Source: JABCPE02 sp963516475 | GTDB lineage: Bacteria > Bacteroidota > Bacteroidia > Flavobacteriales > Weeksellaceae | DNA: 64,000 nt | NCBI GenBank assembly: GCA_963516475.1 | Contig: CAUQBR010000004.1 | Location: 1-64,000, forward strand | Reading direction: 5' to 3' | Position numbers and translations under genes: made by a program | The notes under the pieces: model-generated | Seen by the model: the letters and a program-made list of their open reading frames with translations, nothing else | Told to the model about the DNA's origin: nothing | Databases searched by the model: none | Shown: piece by piece, positions 34,865 through 44,296 of the stretch | Position numbering within the stretch: the first letter of the stretch is position 1 | How the letters are laid out: each line of letters begins with the position of its first letter

Positions 34865-35728
34865 TTATTTATGATTTTCAGCGAAAGACTGCTGAATAGA
34901 CATTGCAATCTCATCGATTTTAAATGTCATACCATCTATCTTAGATGTAAAGAAGTTATAAAATATGATAGCAATGGCAGATGTACCAATTCCTAATGCC
35001 GTGTTAATCAAGGCTTCAGAGATACCGATAGATAGAGCCGCAGCATCTGGAGTTCCTCCTCCTGAACCTAATGCATAGAACGCACCAATCATCCCCATTA
35101 CGGTACCTAATAACGCTACCAATGTTGCTACTGTTCCTAATGTAGAAAGGATAGACATATTCTTTTCCATCATAGGCATTTCCAGAGTTGTAGCCTCTTC
35201 GATAGATTTGCTAAGAGCAGCCATTTTTTGCTCTCTATTCATTGTAGTATCTTTACTAAGAGCCTTATAAGTAGTCAAAGCTTCCTTAACAACATTTCCT
35301 ACTGAACCTCTCTGCTTGTCACATTCTTCTTGTGCTTCAGAAATTCTATTTTCTTTCAACAATTGTCTAATTTTTAGAACGAAACCTTCAAGATTTCCTG
35401 CTCCTTCTGCCTTATTCAAAACAAAGAAACGCTCTAAAGAAAATACCAATACTGTAACAGCAAATGTAATAAGGATTGGTACAATGAACCCTCCCAAATA
35501 AACCATTCCAATGACACGCCCAGGCACCAAGTCCTTAGCTGCTATATCACTAAAAGCGACAGACATTCCAGAAAGTCCTTCATTTTTAAAGTTACTAGGA
35601 TTACCAAAAACAAATAGATAAATACAAATACCTACTACTAATAAAAGTGGTAATACTAAAAATGGGTTAAGACCTCCTGTTTTTCTTGCAACTACTTGTT
35701 GCTCTTGAGTTGAAACATTCATTTCCAT
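34865..35728 (-). CDS. exbB: MotA/TolQ/ExbB proton channel protein
   Basis: 287 residues with helices at about 22-42, 75-98, 190-215 and 240-260 region. Signature ALLGTVMGMIGAFYALGSGGG, IGISEALINTALGIGTSAIAIIFYNFF. It forms the stator channel of the TonB system. First gene of the operon. Confidence 0.92.
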   Translation of the reverse strand: MEMNVSTQEQQVVARKTGGLNPFLVLPLLLVVGICIYLFVFGNPSNFKNEGLSGMSVAFSDIAAKDLVPGRVIGMVYLGGFIVPILITFAVTVLVFSLERFFVLNKAEGAGNLEGFVLKIRQLLKENRISEAQEECDKQRGSVGNVVKEALTTYKALSKDTTMNREQKMAALSKSIEEATTLEMPMMEKNMSILSTLGTVATLVALLGTVMGMIGAFYALGSGGGTPDAAALSIGISEALINTALGIGTSAIAIIFYNFFTSKIDGMTFKIDEIAMSIQQSFAENHK

Positions 35729-35791
35729 ATCTAAACTAAATTATAAATTATTTTTTGATTGCGTAAAATAACTACTTTTTTTTTTTCTACA

Positions 35792-35799
35792 CAAATTTA
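35792..35799 (-). promoter_or_regulatory. Probable -7 box (TAAATTTG) of the exbB operon
   Basis: Consensus match about 64 bases before the exbB ATG. Confidence 0.45.
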
Positions 35800-35910
35800 T
35801 TTCATCAAAAATTGAAAATTTTAAGAAATAAATATGTTTTTTTATTAAAATAAGCTTCTATATTTATAGAATAATCAAAAAGTTTACCAAATTTTAAAAT
35901 CTTTATCAAA

Positions 35911-38730
35911 TTAGGATACTATATTGATGATTTTCTTCGGTACCACTATGATTTTCTTTGGTTTAGCTCCGTCCAGCTGCTGGATTACTTTCTCATCTTT
36001 CATTACTATTTCCTCGATTTCCTCTTTAGAAAGCTTGGCAGAAAGAGAAAGTTTGAACCTCATCTTCCCATTAAAACTCACTGGATACTCTATTTCATCT
36101 TCCACTAAATACGCCTCATTCAGAGCAGGGAAAGGTGCGAAATCTATACTCTCTACATTACCAAGAAGACTCCAAAGCTCCTCACAAACATGCGGCGCGT
36201 AAGGCGAAATCAGAACTGAGAGCGGCTCTAAGATAGCTTTTTTATTACATTTTAGTTTTTGTAATTCATTTACAGCTATCATAAACTGCGACACGGAAGT
36301 ATTAAAAGAAAAATTCTCAATATCGTAAATCACCTTTTTAATCAATGTATGTAGAATTTTAAGCTCCTCTTTCGTTGGTTCTTCCTCTGAAACCGAAAAA
36401 GTATCCCCATCAAAATAAAGATTGTAGAATTTCTTAAGGAAACCATAAACTCCGCTCAAGCCCTGTGTATTCCATGGTTTAGACTGCTCTAGCGGGCCAA
36501 GGAACATTTCATAAAGCCTTAGACAGTCCGCTCCATATTCCTCGCAAATGTCATCAGGATTTACTACATTATATTTGGATTTAGACATTTTTTCCACCTC
36601 TCTTTCTGTGATGTATTTTCCGTCTTCCAAGATAAATTCAGCATCCTTAAACTCTGGTCGCCAAGCTTTAAACTTATCCAAATCCAGCTCGTCCGAAGTT
36701 CCTTTTAACAAAGAAATGTCGATGTGGATTTTTTGAGTTTCGTAATCTTTTGCCAATGCTTTTGAAACATATTTATTCGTTCCATCCACACGATACACAA
36801 ATGCCGAAATTCCCAAAATCATCCCCTGATTTATCATTTTTTGGAAAGGCTCTTCGTGGCTGATGAATCCTCTGTCTTTCAGGAACATAGTCCAAAAACG
36901 AGAATAAAGAAGGTGCCCCGTAGCATGCTCACTTCCACCGATATACAAATCTACCTTCCCCCAGTAGTCCGATGTATTTTTATCGCAAAACTCGGCTTCG
37001 TTATTTGGGTTCATATATCTTAAGAAATACCAAGAACTCCCCGCCCAGCCTGGCATAGTGGACAACTCAAGCGGGAAAACATTTTGATTGTCAACAAGTT
37101 CCGTAGACACTACTTTTTGATTAACCTTATCCCAAGCGAAATTTTTAGCATTCCCCAGTGGCGGGTCTCCATCTTCGGTCGGCAGGTATTTTTCCACTTC
37201 TGGCAGCTCAAGCGGAAGCGCAGAAACAGGCAGGGTGTACGGCATTTCGTTTTCATAATAAATAGGAACAGGCTCTCCCCAATATCTTTGGCGTGAGAAA
37301 ATAGCATCCCTCTGGCGGTAGTTTATCTTGGATTTTCCTACTTTATGATTTTCCAAGTATTCCACAACCGATTTTACCGCTTCATGATAACTACTGCAAC
37401 CATTTAGAAACTCCGAATTTTGATAAACCATACCTTCTTTCTCGGTAAAAGCCTTCTCGGAGATATCTTGGTCAAATATGTTTTTTATCTCAATATCAAA
37501 GTGTTTTGCAAAGGCAAAGTCTCTCTCATCCCCCGCAGGAACCGCCATCACAGCACCTGTTCCGTATCCCGCAAGAACATAATCGCCAAGCCAAATAGGG
37601 ACTGGTTCTTTAGTAATAGGATGTTCTGCGTAAGCCCCTGTGAACACCCCAGAAATGGTCTTCACATCCGCCATTCTGTCTCTTTCGGAGCGTTTGGAAG
37701 TAGCTTCTATATAGGCTTCCACGGCTTCTTTCTGCTCTGGCGTAGTGATTTTTGAAACCAATTCGTGTTCTGGAGCAAGTGTAACGAAAGATACCCCAAA
37801 AATAGTATCAGGGCGAGTAGTGAAAACCTCGATGAAATCATCAGAACCTTTAATACCGAATTTCACCAAAGCGCCCTCAGATTTTCCTATCCAGTTTCTT
37901 TGGCTTTCTTTCACCGCTTCTGACCAGTCCAGCCCATCCAGTCCTCTCAATAACCTGTCCGAATAAGCTGTAATACGCATAGACCACTGCATCATTTTCT
38001 TTTGATAAACAGGGTATCCGCCACGCTCTGACTTACCATCTTTTACCTCATCATTGGCAAGAACCGTTCCGAGTGCAGGACACCAGTTTACCGTAGTTTC
38101 TGCTCGGTAAGCCATTCTGTAGTTCAATAAAATATCTTGTTTATCAGCCTCAGAAGCGTTTAGCCATTCCTCCGCAGTGAAATTTAGTTCATCGGACTGC
38201 ACAGCATCAAGGTTTTCTGTCCCAAATTTTTCAAAATGAGCCACAAGGGTAGAAATGTTCTCTGCTCTGTCCGTAGCCTTATTATACCAAGAATGAAACA
38301 GCTCTATGAATATCCACTGAGTCCATTTGTAATAAGCTGGGTCAGAGGTTCTAATCTCCCTGCTCCAATCGAAAGAAAAACCTATTTTTTTAAGCTGCTG
38401 TTCGTATCTATTGATGTTTTCCTCTGTGGTCACCGCAGGGTGCTGCCCCGTCTGAATCGCATATTGTTCAGCAGGAAGCCCAAAGCTGTCATAGCCCACA
38501 GGATGAAGGACATTATACCCTTGGTGTCTTTTGAATCTGGCATAAATATCACTCGCAATATACCCCAGCGGATGCCCCACATGAAGCCCCGCCCCCGATG
38601 GATAAGGGAACATATCTAAAACATAATATTTCGGTTTACTGCTTTCTGACGGCTGCTGGCTTTTGAAAGTTTGGTTTTCTTCCCAGAACTTTTGCCATTT
38701 CTTTTCTATCTCTTGATGATTGTAAAACAT
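35911..38730 (-). CDS. leuS: Leucyl-tRNA synthetase
   Basis: 939 residues from the ATG at 38730; an upstream in-frame Met at 38793 would add 21 unrelated residues and lie across the promoter. Class I synthetase: HIGH region PYPSGAGLHVGHPLGY (about 46-61), connective peptide 1 editing domain with TTRPDTIFGVSFVTLAP, KMSKS in EKMSKSKYNVVNPDD (about 690-704), and C-terminal anticodon-binding domain. Complete. Confidence 0.95.
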   Translation of the reverse strand: MFYNHQEIEKKWQKFWEENQTFKSQQPSESSKPKYYVLDMFPYPSGAGLHVGHPLGYIASDIYARFKRHQGYNVLHPVGYDSFGLPAEQYAIQTGQHPAVTTEENINRYEQQLKKIGFSFDWSREIRTSDPAYYKWTQWIFIELFHSWYNKATDRAENISTLVAHFEKFGTENLDAVQSDELNFTAEEWLNASEADKQDILLNYRMAYRAETTVNWCPALGTVLANDEVKDGKSERGGYPVYQKKMMQWSMRITAYSDRLLRGLDGLDWSEAVKESQRNWIGKSEGALVKFGIKGSDDFIEVFTTRPDTIFGVSFVTLAPEHELVSKITTPEQKEAVEAYIEATSKRSERDRMADVKTISGVFTGAYAEHPITKEPVPIWLGDYVLAGYGTGAVMAVPAGDERDFAFAKHFDIEIKNIFDQDISEKAFTEKEGMVYQNSEFLNGCSSYHEAVKSVVEYLENHKVGKSKINYRQRDAIFSRQRYWGEPVPIYYENEMPYTLPVSALPLELPEVEKYLPTEDGDPPLGNAKNFAWDKVNQKVVSTELVDNQNVFPLELSTMPGWAGSSWYFLRYMNPNNEAEFCDKNTSDYWGKVDLYIGGSEHATGHLLYSRFWTMFLKDRGFISHEEPFQKMINQGMILGISAFVYRVDGTNKYVSKALAKDYETQKIHIDISLLKGTSDELDLDKFKAWRPEFKDAEFILEDGKYITEREVEKMSKSKYNVVNPDDICEEYGADCLRLYEMFLGPLEQSKPWNTQGLSGVYGFLKKFYNLYFDGDTFSVSEEEPTKEELKILHTLIKKVIYDIENFSFNTSVSQFMIAVNELQKLKCNKKAILEPLSVLISPYAPHVCEELWSLLGNVESIDFAPFPALNEAYLVEDEIEYPVSFNGKMRFKLSLSAKLSKEEIEEIVMKDEKVIQQLDGAKPKKIIVVPKKIINIVS

Positions 38731-38750
38731 GGTCTGATGATTTAAAGAGG

Positions 38751-38758
38751 CAAATTTA
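38751..38758 (-). promoter_or_regulatory. Probable -7 box (TAAATTTG) of leuS
   Basis: Consensus match 20 bases before leuS ATG. The surrounding bases (GCAAATTTAATATTTT on the plus strand) recur before both lipocalin-like genes. Confidence 0.5.
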
Positions 38759-38770
38759 ATATTTTGAAAT

Positions 38771-38802
38771 GAAAAAGCCTTACTAAAAAGCAAGGCTTAT
38801 GA
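38771..38802 (-). terminator. Intrinsic terminator of the first lipocalin-like gene
   Basis: Arms AAGCCTTGC and GTAAGGCTT-like with A/T tracts. Confidence 0.7.
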
Positions 38803-38822
38803 ATATTTTAATTCAAAAACAA

Positions 38823-39324
38823 TTAGAATTTCTTCACTTTTGAATAAACTGTTCCTGTAAAGGTAACTCCTCCGACTTCTTGACTGACAACATTTTCTTC
38901 TGTTTCCATCTCTGTGCTTGTAAGTTTTCTTACAATAGAACGAGAAGTTTCTGATCCTAAAGTCATAATCAATACTCTTGTATTTTTATCAAAAGTATAG
39001 GTAATATTTCCTTCTTTTAATTTATCACAAGTTCCAGATGCAGCACCCCAAACCTCAGTACTCCCTGTACCATCTGGTAGAAAAGTGGTTATGGTCTTTT
39101 TTTCGCAAGAAGTAAGCGGAACCTGCAATATCTATAGGAGTAGGCGATCCACCACCAACAGTAATATTTCCTTTCATTCTCATTTCTACAAGAGCCCAGC
39201 TTCCTACGACATTGTCCAGTTGTTGTGGCTGTGCAGGAACATTTGTTTTATTATCTTCATCTCTACTACAACTAAGCATGAAAAAAGAAAACAACACAAC
39301 TAATAAATAATTAAATTTTCTCAT
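38823..39324 (-). pseudogene. Lipocalin-like lipoprotein, copy 1, one-base frameshift
   Basis: Two overlapping frames make one protein: the first has signal and lipobox (FFMLSC), DNVVGSWALVEMRMKGNI, and runs to PIDIAG; the second continues VPLTSCEKKTITTFLPDG and ends TVYSKVKKF. Removing one base near 39125 gives PIDIQVPLTSCEKK, which aligns with DMDAPITSCEKK of copy 2. Product would be ~166 residues, a cell-envelope lipocalin-like lipoprotein. As it stands it makes a truncated product. Function unknown. Confidence 0.75.
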
Positions 39325-39349
39325 AATTTTATAATTTAAAAACTTTTAG

Positions 39350-39357
39350 CAAATTTA
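39350..39357 (-). promoter_or_regulatory. Probable -7 box (TAAATTTG) of lipocalin-like copy 1
   Basis: Consensus match; the context is shared with the leuS and copy 2 promoters. Confidence 0.45.
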
Positions 39358-39367
39358 ATATTTTAAA

Positions 39368-39398
39368 ATGAAAAAACCTTACTAAAAAGTAAGGCAAT
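39368..39398 (-). terminator. Intrinsic terminator of lipocalin-like copy 2
   Basis: Arms CCTTACT and AGTAAGG with A/T tracts; near identical to the terminator after copy 1. Confidence 0.7.
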
Positions 39399-39408
39399 TT
39401 AAAACTAA

Positions 39409-39889
39409 TTATTTTTTTTTCATTGTCACATAAACTTTCCCTGTAAAAAGGAATCCTCTTACTCGTAGATCAGTAACGCTTTCCTCTGCTTCCAGCTCTG
39501 TACTTGTAAGTTTTTTCACTATAGAACGAGTAGTCTCTGGTCCTAGATGTACAACCAATTCTTTGGTATCCTTGTTAAAAGTGTAGGTGATATTTCCATC
39601 TCTTTTCTTTTCACAGCTCCCTGATAGATTCGCCCACACCTCTGTAGTCCCTGTTCCACCTTGTAAAAAAGTAGTTTTTGTCTTTTTTTCACAAGAAGTA
39701 ATCGGCGCATCCATATCTATAGCTGTGGTTATTCCAAGCACAGTGATATTTCCTTTTAATCTCGTTTTTGTAAGACCCCAGCTTCCTATCAGCTTGTCCT
39801 GTGGCTGTGGAGGCATTTCATCACTCCTATTACAAACTAAGCACTAAAAAAGAAAACAATGCAATCAATAAATAATTAAGCTTTTTCAT
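39409..39889 (-). pseudogene. Lipocalin-like lipoprotein, copy 2, one-base frameshift in the lipobox
   Basis: The ATG at 39889 opens a signal peptide MKKLNYLLIALFSFLVLSL and then stops. Removing one T near 39835 turns it into FLVLSCNRSDEMPPQPQDKL, restoring the lipobox and running into the 135-residue frame (GSWGLTKTRLKGNI, SCEKKTKTTFLQGG, KLTSTELEAEES). The frame can start internally at MPPQPQ, but would then lack any export signal. Paralogue of copy 1 at about 60% identity by eye. Confidence 0.75.
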
Positions 39890-39913
39890 AAATCAATAAT
39901 TTAAAATTTTAGG

Positions 39914-39921
39914 CAAATTTA
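39914..39921 (-). promoter_or_regulatory. Probable -7 box (TAAATTTG) of lipocalin-like copy 2
   Basis: Consensus match, same context as the copy 1 promoter, 25 bases before the ATG. Confidence 0.45.
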
Positions 39922-39933
39922 ATATTTTAAAAT

Positions 39934-39972
39934 GAAAAATTCTCTTTTAATTAAATAAAAGAGAATTTTTTT
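39934..39972 (-). terminator. Intrinsic terminator after malic enzyme
   Basis: Arms AAAATTCTCTTTTA and TAAAAGAGAATTTT with T-tract; it lies just past the malic enzyme stop. Confidence 0.8.
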
Positions 39973-39982
39973 AAACTTCAAA

Positions 39983-41266
39983 TTATTTTTTTCTTTCGGA
40001 AAGCTGCTTTTCATATTCAGCAAAATCACTAATTGGCTTTCTTGCAACTCCACTTTCTACAGCTGCTTTAGCAACTGCGGTAGAAACCTTTGCAAATAAT
40101 CTGCTGTCAAGTGGTTTCGGAATGAAATAATCTTTCCCAAAGCTGATTTCAGCCAAATTATAAGCCTTTTTCACAGCTTCCGTTGCTGGTTCTTTCGCTA
40201 AATCCGCAATGGCATGAACCGCCGCTATTTTCATCTCTTCATTGATGTCTGTCGCCTGTACATCCAGCGCACCACGGAATATGTAAGGGAATCCCAAAAC
40301 ATTATTCACCTGATTAGGATAGTCACTTCTTCCCGTTGCCATAATCACATCTGGGCGGGTCTGTTTTGCTAAATCATAGTCTATCTCTGGAATAGGGTTT
40401 GCCAATGCAAAAACAATAGGATTCACTGCCATTTTTGCTAAAACCTCAGGTTTTAGAACATTCCCTTTAGAAAGTCCGATGAAAACATCCGCTCCCTCCA
40501 AAACCTCATCCAGAGTTTCCGCTTCGGTATTTTGTACAAAATCTAATTTTTCAGGCGTAAGATTGGTTCTCTTATGGCTGATAACCCCCTTGCTGTCGCA
40601 CATTATGATGTTTTCTTTTTTCAAGCCCAGTTCTATGTAAAGTTTAGAACACGCGATAGCCGCCGCACCTGCGCCATTTACCACCATTTTTATGTCCTCT
40701 ATCTTTTTTCCTGCTATTTCTAAACCATTGAGCAATGCAGCTGCGGAAATAATCGCCGTTCCATGCTGGTCATCGTGCATCAGTGGAATATCCAGCTCTT
40801 CTTTTAGTCTTTTTTCTATATAGAAAGCCTCTGGCGCTTTGATATCCTCCAAATTTATCCCTCCAAAAGTAGGCGCTATCGCTTTCACGATTTCCACGAA
40901 TTTATCAGGGTCTTTTTCATTAACTTCTATGTCAAAAACATTGATATCCGCAAACACCTTGAACAAAAGCCCTTTGCCCTCCATCACAGGTTTAGAAGCC
41001 TCAGCACCGATATCACCAAGCCCTAGAACAGCCGTTCCGTTACTGATTACAGCCACTAGATTTCCTTTAGAAGTGTATTCATAGACCTTGGAGGCATCTT
41101 TTTCTATTTCGAGGCAGGGCTCTGCCACCCCAGGAGAATACGCCAGACTCAAATCCCATTGTGTAGCGTAGGGTTTGGACGGCACCATTTGGATTTTCCC
41201 TTTGGGCTCGGCTCTGTGATAGTCCAGAGCAGCTTTTTTCAAGTTTTCTTTATTGTTTTCCATCAT
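39983..41266 (-). CDS. NAD(P)-dependent malic enzyme (malate dehydrogenase, decarboxylating)
   Basis: 427 residues, the short form without the phosphotransacetylase domain of MaeB. Conserved: PYATQWDLSLAYSPGVA, AVLGLGDIGAEASKPVMEGK (about 85-104), MHDDQHGTA (about 163-171), NADP-binding NGAGAAAIACSKL, and SDYPNQVNNVLGFP. Converts malate to pyruvate and CO2, supplying reducing power. Tandem ATG makes the start uncertain by one codon. Confidence 0.92.
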   Translation of the reverse strand: MMENNKENLKKAALDYHRAEPKGKIQMVPSKPYATQWDLSLAYSPGVAEPCLEIEKDASKVYEYTSKGNLVAVISNGTAVLGLGDIGAEASKPVMEGKGLLFKVFADINVFDIEVNEKDPDKFVEIVKAIAPTFGGINLEDIKAPEAFYIEKRLKEELDIPLMHDDQHGTAIISAAALLNGLEIAGKKIEDIKMVVNGAGAAAIACSKLYIELGLKKENIIMCDSKGVISHKRTNLTPEKLDFVQNTEAETLDEVLEGADVFIGLSKGNVLKPEVLAKMAVNPIVFALANPIPEIDYDLAKQTRPDVIMATGRSDYPNQVNNVLGFPYIFRGALDVQATDINEEMKIAAVHAIADLAKEPATEAVKKAYNLAEISFGKDYFIPKPLDSRLFAKVSTAVAKAAVESGVARKPISDFAEYEKQLSERKK

Positions 41267-41350
41267 TTTAATTCGATTATTATTTCTCGGAATAGAATCT
41301 GCAAATTTCTGCTTTTTTTCGGAATTATCATTATATTTTAATTGAAAATA

Positions 41351-41378
41351 TTGATTTTAAAAATAATTTTTATTTTTG
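41351..41378 (+). promoter_or_regulatory. Promoter of the small barrel gene
   Basis: TTG at 41351-41353 and TATTTTTG at 41371-41378, 17 bases apart, 20 bases before the ATG. Confidence 0.55.
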
Positions 41379-41396
41379 CCAAAAATAATTTGATTT

Positions 41397-41903
41397 ATGA
41401 AAAAAATAATTGCAGGATTGCTTTTGGCAATTTCTTCTGTGGCATATTCACAGGAAGCATTCACTGGTGCTAATGATATCAGAGCTTATGTAGGAGCTAA
41501 CATCCAAAGCAAAGGTACAGGTGTCACAGCAGGAGCTGACTATGGACTGGGAAGAAGCTTCTCAGTAGGATTACAGATGAGCTATCTTTTGGGAACAAAA
41601 CATAATGTTAATGGAGTAGAAAAAGCTCCTGTCGGAGATAGATTTGACCTTCGTGGGAGATTCAATGCTAATTTAGGTGGAGTTATGAACCTGCCTGAGC
41701 AGTTGGATGTTTACCCAGGTTTGAGCTTAAGTTTGAAAAACTTTGGAGGGCATATCGGTGCGAGATACTTCTTTAATAAAGGTTTTGGAGTATTCTCTGA
41801 AATCACCTTTCCTATCGCAAGATACAAAACAAGCGCAACTGGCTACGAAAAACTAAACAACCAGTTTACTTTCCAAATCGGTGCAGCTTTTGACCTTAAC
41901 TAA
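41397..41903 (+). CDS. Small outer-membrane beta-barrel protein
   Basis: 168 residues. Signal peptide (cut near AYS-QEAF, residue 19), then eight or so amphipathic strands rich in Gly (GANDIRAYVGANIQSKGTG, LRGRFNANLGGVMNLPEQ) and a final strand FQIGAAFDLN. Homologues are widespread in Chryseobacterium-like genomes as an uncharacterised family; I believe it is the DUF6646 group, not certain. Role unknown. Confidence 0.7.
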   Translation: MKKIIAGLLLAISSVAYSQEAFTGANDIRAYVGANIQSKGTGVTAGADYGLGRSFSVGLQMSYLLGTKHNVNGVEKAPVGDRFDLRGRFNANLGGVMNLPEQLDVYPGLSLSLKNFGGHIGARYFFNKGFGVFSEITFPIARYKTSATGYEKLNNQFTFQIGAAFDLN

Positions 41904-41908
41904 AAAAA

Positions 41909-41940
41909 AATAAATCCCTCATAAATGAGGGATTTATTTA
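41909..41940. terminator. Bidirectional terminator
   Basis: Arms AAATCCCTCAT and ATGAGGGATTT with A/T tracts, between convergent barrel genes. Confidence 0.85.
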
Positions 41941-44088
41941 TTGTTTTATCAATCCTCCATCGTCTTCTTTTTTGTCACTACCCAGCATATTAGGATTTTC
42001 TTTGGCTAATTTATTTCTCGTAGGGATTTTATAATTTACAGAAATCCCAAAAGTACGGGTATCACTCTTATCTCTGATCAACACATTAGGTGTCTGATAA
42101 ACAGAGCGAGAGGACATTTTATTCGTATTAAACACATCATTCACATATAATGAAACATTTAATCTGTCACTCATGAATTTTCTTGATAGTGTGATATCCA
42201 GCGTATTATTCAATGGTTCGTCAGTTTGGAAATAGAAATATCCTACCTTTGCTGGAATATAACTATAGTTAGCATTCAGTTTTATTCCCTTTGGTAATAC
42301 AATTTGAGCATTTAAGTTTAAAAACCAAAGTCCATTAGGCTTGATTTCCGAAAGCCTCTGCAACTGATAATTTGCAAAGAAATACAAAAAGCTGACTTTA
42401 TCAGGATTGATTGTACTCATAGAACCCATGATTTCCTTGATTGACTTTGTAAAAATCATAAATGGAATTGGGAATCCTATATTGAAATTATGTATTTTCA
42501 CAGAGGAAATATTTTCATTGATTACAGAGACCTCATCGCCGCGACGAATCATTTTTTGTATAATTTGGTTATTAACCAAGCTTAAATTATACCCTAGAAA
42601 TACATAATCAAACGCAGAAATCTTCGCTTCTATATTATCAAAAATTGTTGGTTGTAAATTTGCATTTCCTGATATTCCAAAGTTACCATTTCCATAAGTA
42701 TTGTTATTTGGGTTCAAAAGAGAAATACTCGGCAGACTGATTTTCTTATTATAATTAACTGCAAAATTCACTCCTTTCATGAAATTATACTGCACACTGG
42801 CATTTGGGAAAAGGCGGTACTGCTTGAACTTATGCAAATCATCATATTGATGCGTATTGCTGTTGTATGTAGTCCCGCTGATGTCATAATCTTCGGCACG
42901 AGTTCCGAGGATAAAATCCAGCTTCCCTATCGTAGTCTGCAATTCTACATAAGAAGACGCGGTCTGTCTCTGGTAGTCCAAATTGGTAATTCCTCTGCTT
43001 TCCGTAGTAAAATCCAATCTCTCGTAAAGCCCACCAATGCTGATTTTACCTTTATCAAAGATATTGAGCGGCTGGGAAAAATCTACTCTAAATTCAGCTG
43101 TTCTCGCATCCGAACTATTATCCAAAACAAGCTGATTAGTAGGAATTTGATTTAAGAATAAGTTTTTCTGTTCAAAATCATTGTCTCTTTTAGTATAAGT
43201 GAATTTAAAATCCAATTTCCTATCCGAACCGCTAAATCTTTTTTGGTATGCTGCCGAAGCTTCGTGTCTCAGCCTCATGCTTCCGATTTCGTCTTGTCTA
43301 TTGTAGCTCAGTCCGCTGTAAATCCCATTACTCTGAACCGCAGCATCATTATTACTGTAATTCAGGTTGTAATTTAATAGCAATCTGTCATTTTGGCTAA
43401 AATCAAAAGTCAAAGCCGCTTTTGCAAAATAGCCTCTATTCCTTTCATCGTTAAATATGCTCGAAATACCATCTACTTCATTGTTTTTCATGTTTTCGAG
43501 ATAGTTCTGCCCTACATTCAGCTGCCAGCCGAACCATCTGTTTTTGGAATTGAGCAAAATAGAATTGTTCGTTTTGCTTCGGTATTTGTCATAATTACTA
43601 AAAGAGTAATTCCCAGAATAAGTCGCAGTAAGGTAGCTTTTCGCTGATTTTGAAGTGATTATATTCAGAATCGCACCGCCAGAAGTTGCCGGATATTCCG
43701 CTCCTGGGCTGGTTACCACCTCTATCCTGTCTATGGCATTTGCGGGCATTCCTTCTAGAAAAGCGTTCAGCTCATTGCTGGTAATATTCAGCGGTCGCCC
43801 ATCCATATAGACATCCAGCATTTTCCCTTGATACGCCATCCCTGTAAGGTCTGAAACGATAAGTCCTGGCAGTTTTTTAATTCCTTCCAATGCCGTTCCC
43901 GTGTTGAGATTCGGCTGTTCAGAAAAATCAAATATCGTGCGGTCAGCCTTCTGCTCCACCGCTTTTTTGGTTTTAGTAATCGTTACTTCTTTTATTTCCT
44001 TTTCTTTCTTCGGGGTTTGTGGTTTATCTTCTTGAGCCCATCCCATCGCGGAAATAAGAAGCAATAATACAGCAATTTGTTTTTTCAT
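41938..44088 (-). CDS. TonB-receptor-like outer-membrane barrel protein
   Basis: 716 residues. Signal peptide (cut near GWA-QED). Plug-type domain about 45-150: LNTGTALEGIKKLPGLIV, VYMDGRPLNI, IDRIEVVTSPGAEYPATSGG. Barrel from about 170 ends in VNYKIPTRNKL followed by a short polar tail after the last strand. It lacks a clear TonB box and the N-terminal carboxypeptidase-like repeat seen in SusC. It fits the 'outer membrane beta-barrel family' of Bacteroidota; substrate unknown. Confidence 0.82.
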   Translation of the reverse strand: MKKQIAVLLLLISAMGWAQEDKPQTPKKEKEIKEVTITKTKKAVEQKADRTIFDFSEQPNLNTGTALEGIKKLPGLIVSDLTGMAYQGKMLDVYMDGRPLNITSNELNAFLEGMPANAIDRIEVVTSPGAEYPATSGGAILNIITSKSAKSYLTATYSGNYSFSNYDKYRSKTNNSILLNSKNRWFGWQLNVGQNYLENMKNNEVDGISSIFNDERNRGYFAKAALTFDFSQNDRLLLNYNLNYSNNDAAVQSNGIYSGLSYNRQDEIGSMRLRHEASAAYQKRFSGSDRKLDFKFTYTKRDNDFEQKNLFLNQIPTNQLVLDNSSDARTAEFRVDFSQPLNIFDKGKISIGGLYERLDFTTESRGITNLDYQRQTASSYVELQTTIGKLDFILGTRAEDYDISGTTYNSNTHQYDDLHKFKQYRLFPNASVQYNFMKGVNFAVNYNKKISLPSISLLNPNNNTYGNGNFGISGNANLQPTIFDNIEAKISAFDYVFLGYNLSLVNNQIIQKMIRRGDEVSVINENISSVKIHNFNIGFPIPFMIFTKSIKEIMGSMSTINPDKVSFLYFFANYQLQRLSEIKPNGLWFLNLNAQIVLPKGIKLNANYSYIPAKVGYFYFQTDEPLNNTLDITLSRKFMSDRLNVSLYVNDVFNTNKMSSRSVYQTPNVLIRDKSDTRTFGISVNYKIPTRNKLAKENPNMLGSDKKEDDGGLIKQ

Positions 44089-44116
44089 TTTATATTAATT
44101 TTATGATTTCTTGTCG

Positions 44117-44147
44117 CAAACATAAATAATTTTTCGAAACTATGCAA
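44117..44147 (-). promoter_or_regulatory. Promoter of the TonB-receptor-like gene
   Basis: On the minus strand TATGTTTG (44117-44124) with TTG 20 bases before it (44145-44147). Confidence 0.55.
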
Positions 44148-44228
44148 TACATAGTAGTAAATTTTAAAATAAATTGATGATTTTTTTATTTAAAAGTCTT
44201 CAAATTTAAAATTTTATCTCTAAAAAAT

Positions 44229-44277
44229 AGAAAAAATCCTACCGAGCTGTCATTTTACACCCTCGAATAGGATTTTA
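44229..44277 (-). terminator. Intrinsic terminator after the CapA-like gene
   Basis: Arms AAAATCCTATTCGAG and CTCGGTAGGATTTT around a ~15 base loop, followed by T's on the minus strand. Confidence 0.75.
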
Positions 44278-44296
44278 TCTTTGTTCCGCTGAAAAA

